DNA of 6,249 nucleotides from Spirochaetaceae bacterium (GTDB taxonomy: Bacteria > Spirochaetota > Spirochaetia > Treponematales > Breznakiellaceae), in NCBI GenBank assembly GCA_031265635.1, contig JAISCK010000010.1, positions 1-6,249 of the forward strand, in the 5' to 3' direction. A program made the position numbers and the translations under genes. Below, piece after piece: positions 5,394 to 6,249 of this stretch. Positions within the stretch are counted from its first letter, which is position 1; each line of letters begins with the position of its first letter. The notes under the pieces are model-generated. The model saw only the letters and a list, made by a program, of their open reading frames with translations, did no database searches and was not told the DNA's origin.

Positions 5394-6249
5394 TACGGGA
5401 AGCAGTCATCATGGCCGCGGGCCTTGGCACGAGGCTCAAGGAAAAAACCGCCTATATGCCCAAGGGTTTCCTCAAGATAGGGGAATTACCCATAGTTGAA
5501 TGGTCCGTGCGGAAACTCATCGCTTCGGGAATAGAAAGAATTATCATAGGAACAGGCCACTGCGCGCAGTGGTATGAGGAACTGGCGAAAAATTATCCCC
5601 TCATAGACCTTGTGTACAACAAGGACTATGCCGCGACCGGAAGCATGGGAACCCTCGCCCTCTGCGCCGAAAAACTTACCGGGGCGGCGCTGGTTCTTGA
5701 GTCCGACCTCATCTACGACGCCGCGGGCCTTTTCGTCCTCCTCAACGACCCAAGGCCCAACGTGATACTCGCGTCGGGAAAAACCAATTCCGGCGACGAG
5801 GTATACCTTGAAGCCGGCCCAGACCGCCTGCTCCTGGGGAATTCAAAACGAAAAGAAAACCTTGGTTCGGTATATGCCGAACTGGTGGGCATAAGCAAAC
5901 TCGAAAAGCATACCCTCGACGCTATGGGCGATTACTGCCGCGCCCACAGAGGCGACCAGCCGGGCCTGGAATACGAGGCCGCCATGTCGGCCATAAGCAG
6001 GGAAGCCTCGGAAGGGAAACGGGACAAAAAATTTGCCATAGGAATACGCAAAATTGAATATTACGCCTGGCGCGAAATAGACGACGAGAGCCATTATGAA
6101 ATGGCCCGGAAAGAAATCTACCCCCGCATCATCGAAAACGAGGAACTCCGCGCCGTAAGGCGGGAAGTGCTTCTCAATCCGGGACCGGCGACCACCAGCG
6201 ACAGCGTCAAATACGCCCAGGTCGCGGCGGACATCTGCCCCAGGGAAAA
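5390..6249 (+). CDS. pntC: PntC-AEPT fusion: AEP cytidylyltransferase joined to AEP transaminase, partial (3' end beyond right edge)
   Basis: My translation from the ATG at 5390 stays open for 286 codons to the edge. Residues about 1-250 are a MobA/LicC-like nucleotidyltransferase: MAAGLGTRL (8-16) for the nucleotide triphosphate, conserved Lys25 in MPKGFLKI, TGSMGTL (83-89), ESDLIYD (104-110) with metal ligand Asp106, and EIDDESHY (229-236) with the likely second metal Asp. From about residue 257 a class V PLP aminotransferase begins: LLNPGPATTSDSVKYAQV (261-278) and DICPRE (281-286), the N-terminus of 2-aminoethylphosphonate:pyruvate transaminases. The fused enzyme should make AEP from phosphonoacetaldehyde and activate it with CTP to CMP-AEP, as described for Treponema denticola PntC. 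It overlaps ppd by four bases (ATGA), with GGGAG 7 bases upstream. About 340 more residues are expected. Confidence 0.93.
   Translation, partial: MIREAVIMAAGLGTRLKEKTAYMPKGFLKIGELPIVEWSVRKLIASGIERIIIGTGHCAQWYEELAKNYPLIDLVYNKDYAATGSMGTLALCAEKLTGAALVLESDLIYDAAGLFVLLNDPRPNVILASGKTNSGDEVYLEAGPDRLLLGNSKRKENLGSVYAELVGISKLEKHTLDAMGDYCRAHRGDQPGLEYEAAMSAISREASEGKRDKKFAIGIRKIEYYAWREIDDESHYEMARKEIYPRIIENEELRAVRREVLLNPGPATTSDSVKYAQVAADICPRE

Overview
The window reads as chromosomal DNA of a spirochaete, most likely a Treponema-type host-associated species (termite-gut or oral lineages come to mind). The main reason is the last gene, a fusion of a 2-aminoethylphosphonate (AEP) cytidylyltransferase to an AEP transaminase, an arrangement characterised in Treponema denticola (PntC-AEPT). 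Codon use fits: moderately GC-rich, with free use of ATA (Ile), AGG (Arg) and AAA (Lys). The assignment is inference; there is no rRNA or other marker here.

Left block (minus strand, 1-1041): a flavodoxin-fold protein of the Flavodoxin_3/BilS-like type, followed through a 4-base stop/start overlap by a FecCD/BtuC-type permease of an iron-siderophore, haem or cobalamin ABC importer. The permease runs off the left edge. A strong sigma70-like promoter (perfect TTGACA, 17-base spacer, TATAAG) lies in the 156-base divergent intergenic region.

Middle block (plus strand, 1198-2946): two exported proteins three bases apart. The first is an unrecognised secreted protein. The second is an RlpA-like protein with an N-terminal double-psi beta-barrel remnant, a long Pro/Glu-rich linker and a C-terminal SPOR domain. 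The His and Asp needed for lytic transglycosylase activity in RlpA appear to be missing, so it is more likely a structural septum or peptidoglycan protein.

Right block (plus strand, 2979 to right edge): a compact phosphonate operon. PEP mutase (PepM) converts PEP to phosphonopyruvate. Phosphonopyruvate decarboxylase (Ppd) gives phosphonoacetaldehyde. The PntC-AEPT fusion is expected to transaminate this to AEP and activate it as CMP-AEP for attachment to a lipid or surface glycan. The order and tight spacing (9-base gap, then a 4-base ATGA overlap) suggest one transcript. The transferase that would use CMP-AEP should lie beyond the right edge.

The most unusual local signal is in the 32 bases before pepM. 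A good promoter (TAGACA, 17 bases, TATACT) overlaps a perfect 9-bp inverted repeat whose right arm covers part of the Shine-Dalgarno and the AU of the start codon. Transcripts from the local promoter should start inside the loop and lack the left arm. Read-through transcripts from the rlpA-like gene would carry the whole hairpin. This could make pepM translation depend on which promoter made the message, or it could be a repressor operator. No tRNA, rRNA, CRISPR array, insertion sequence or clear intrinsic terminator was seen.
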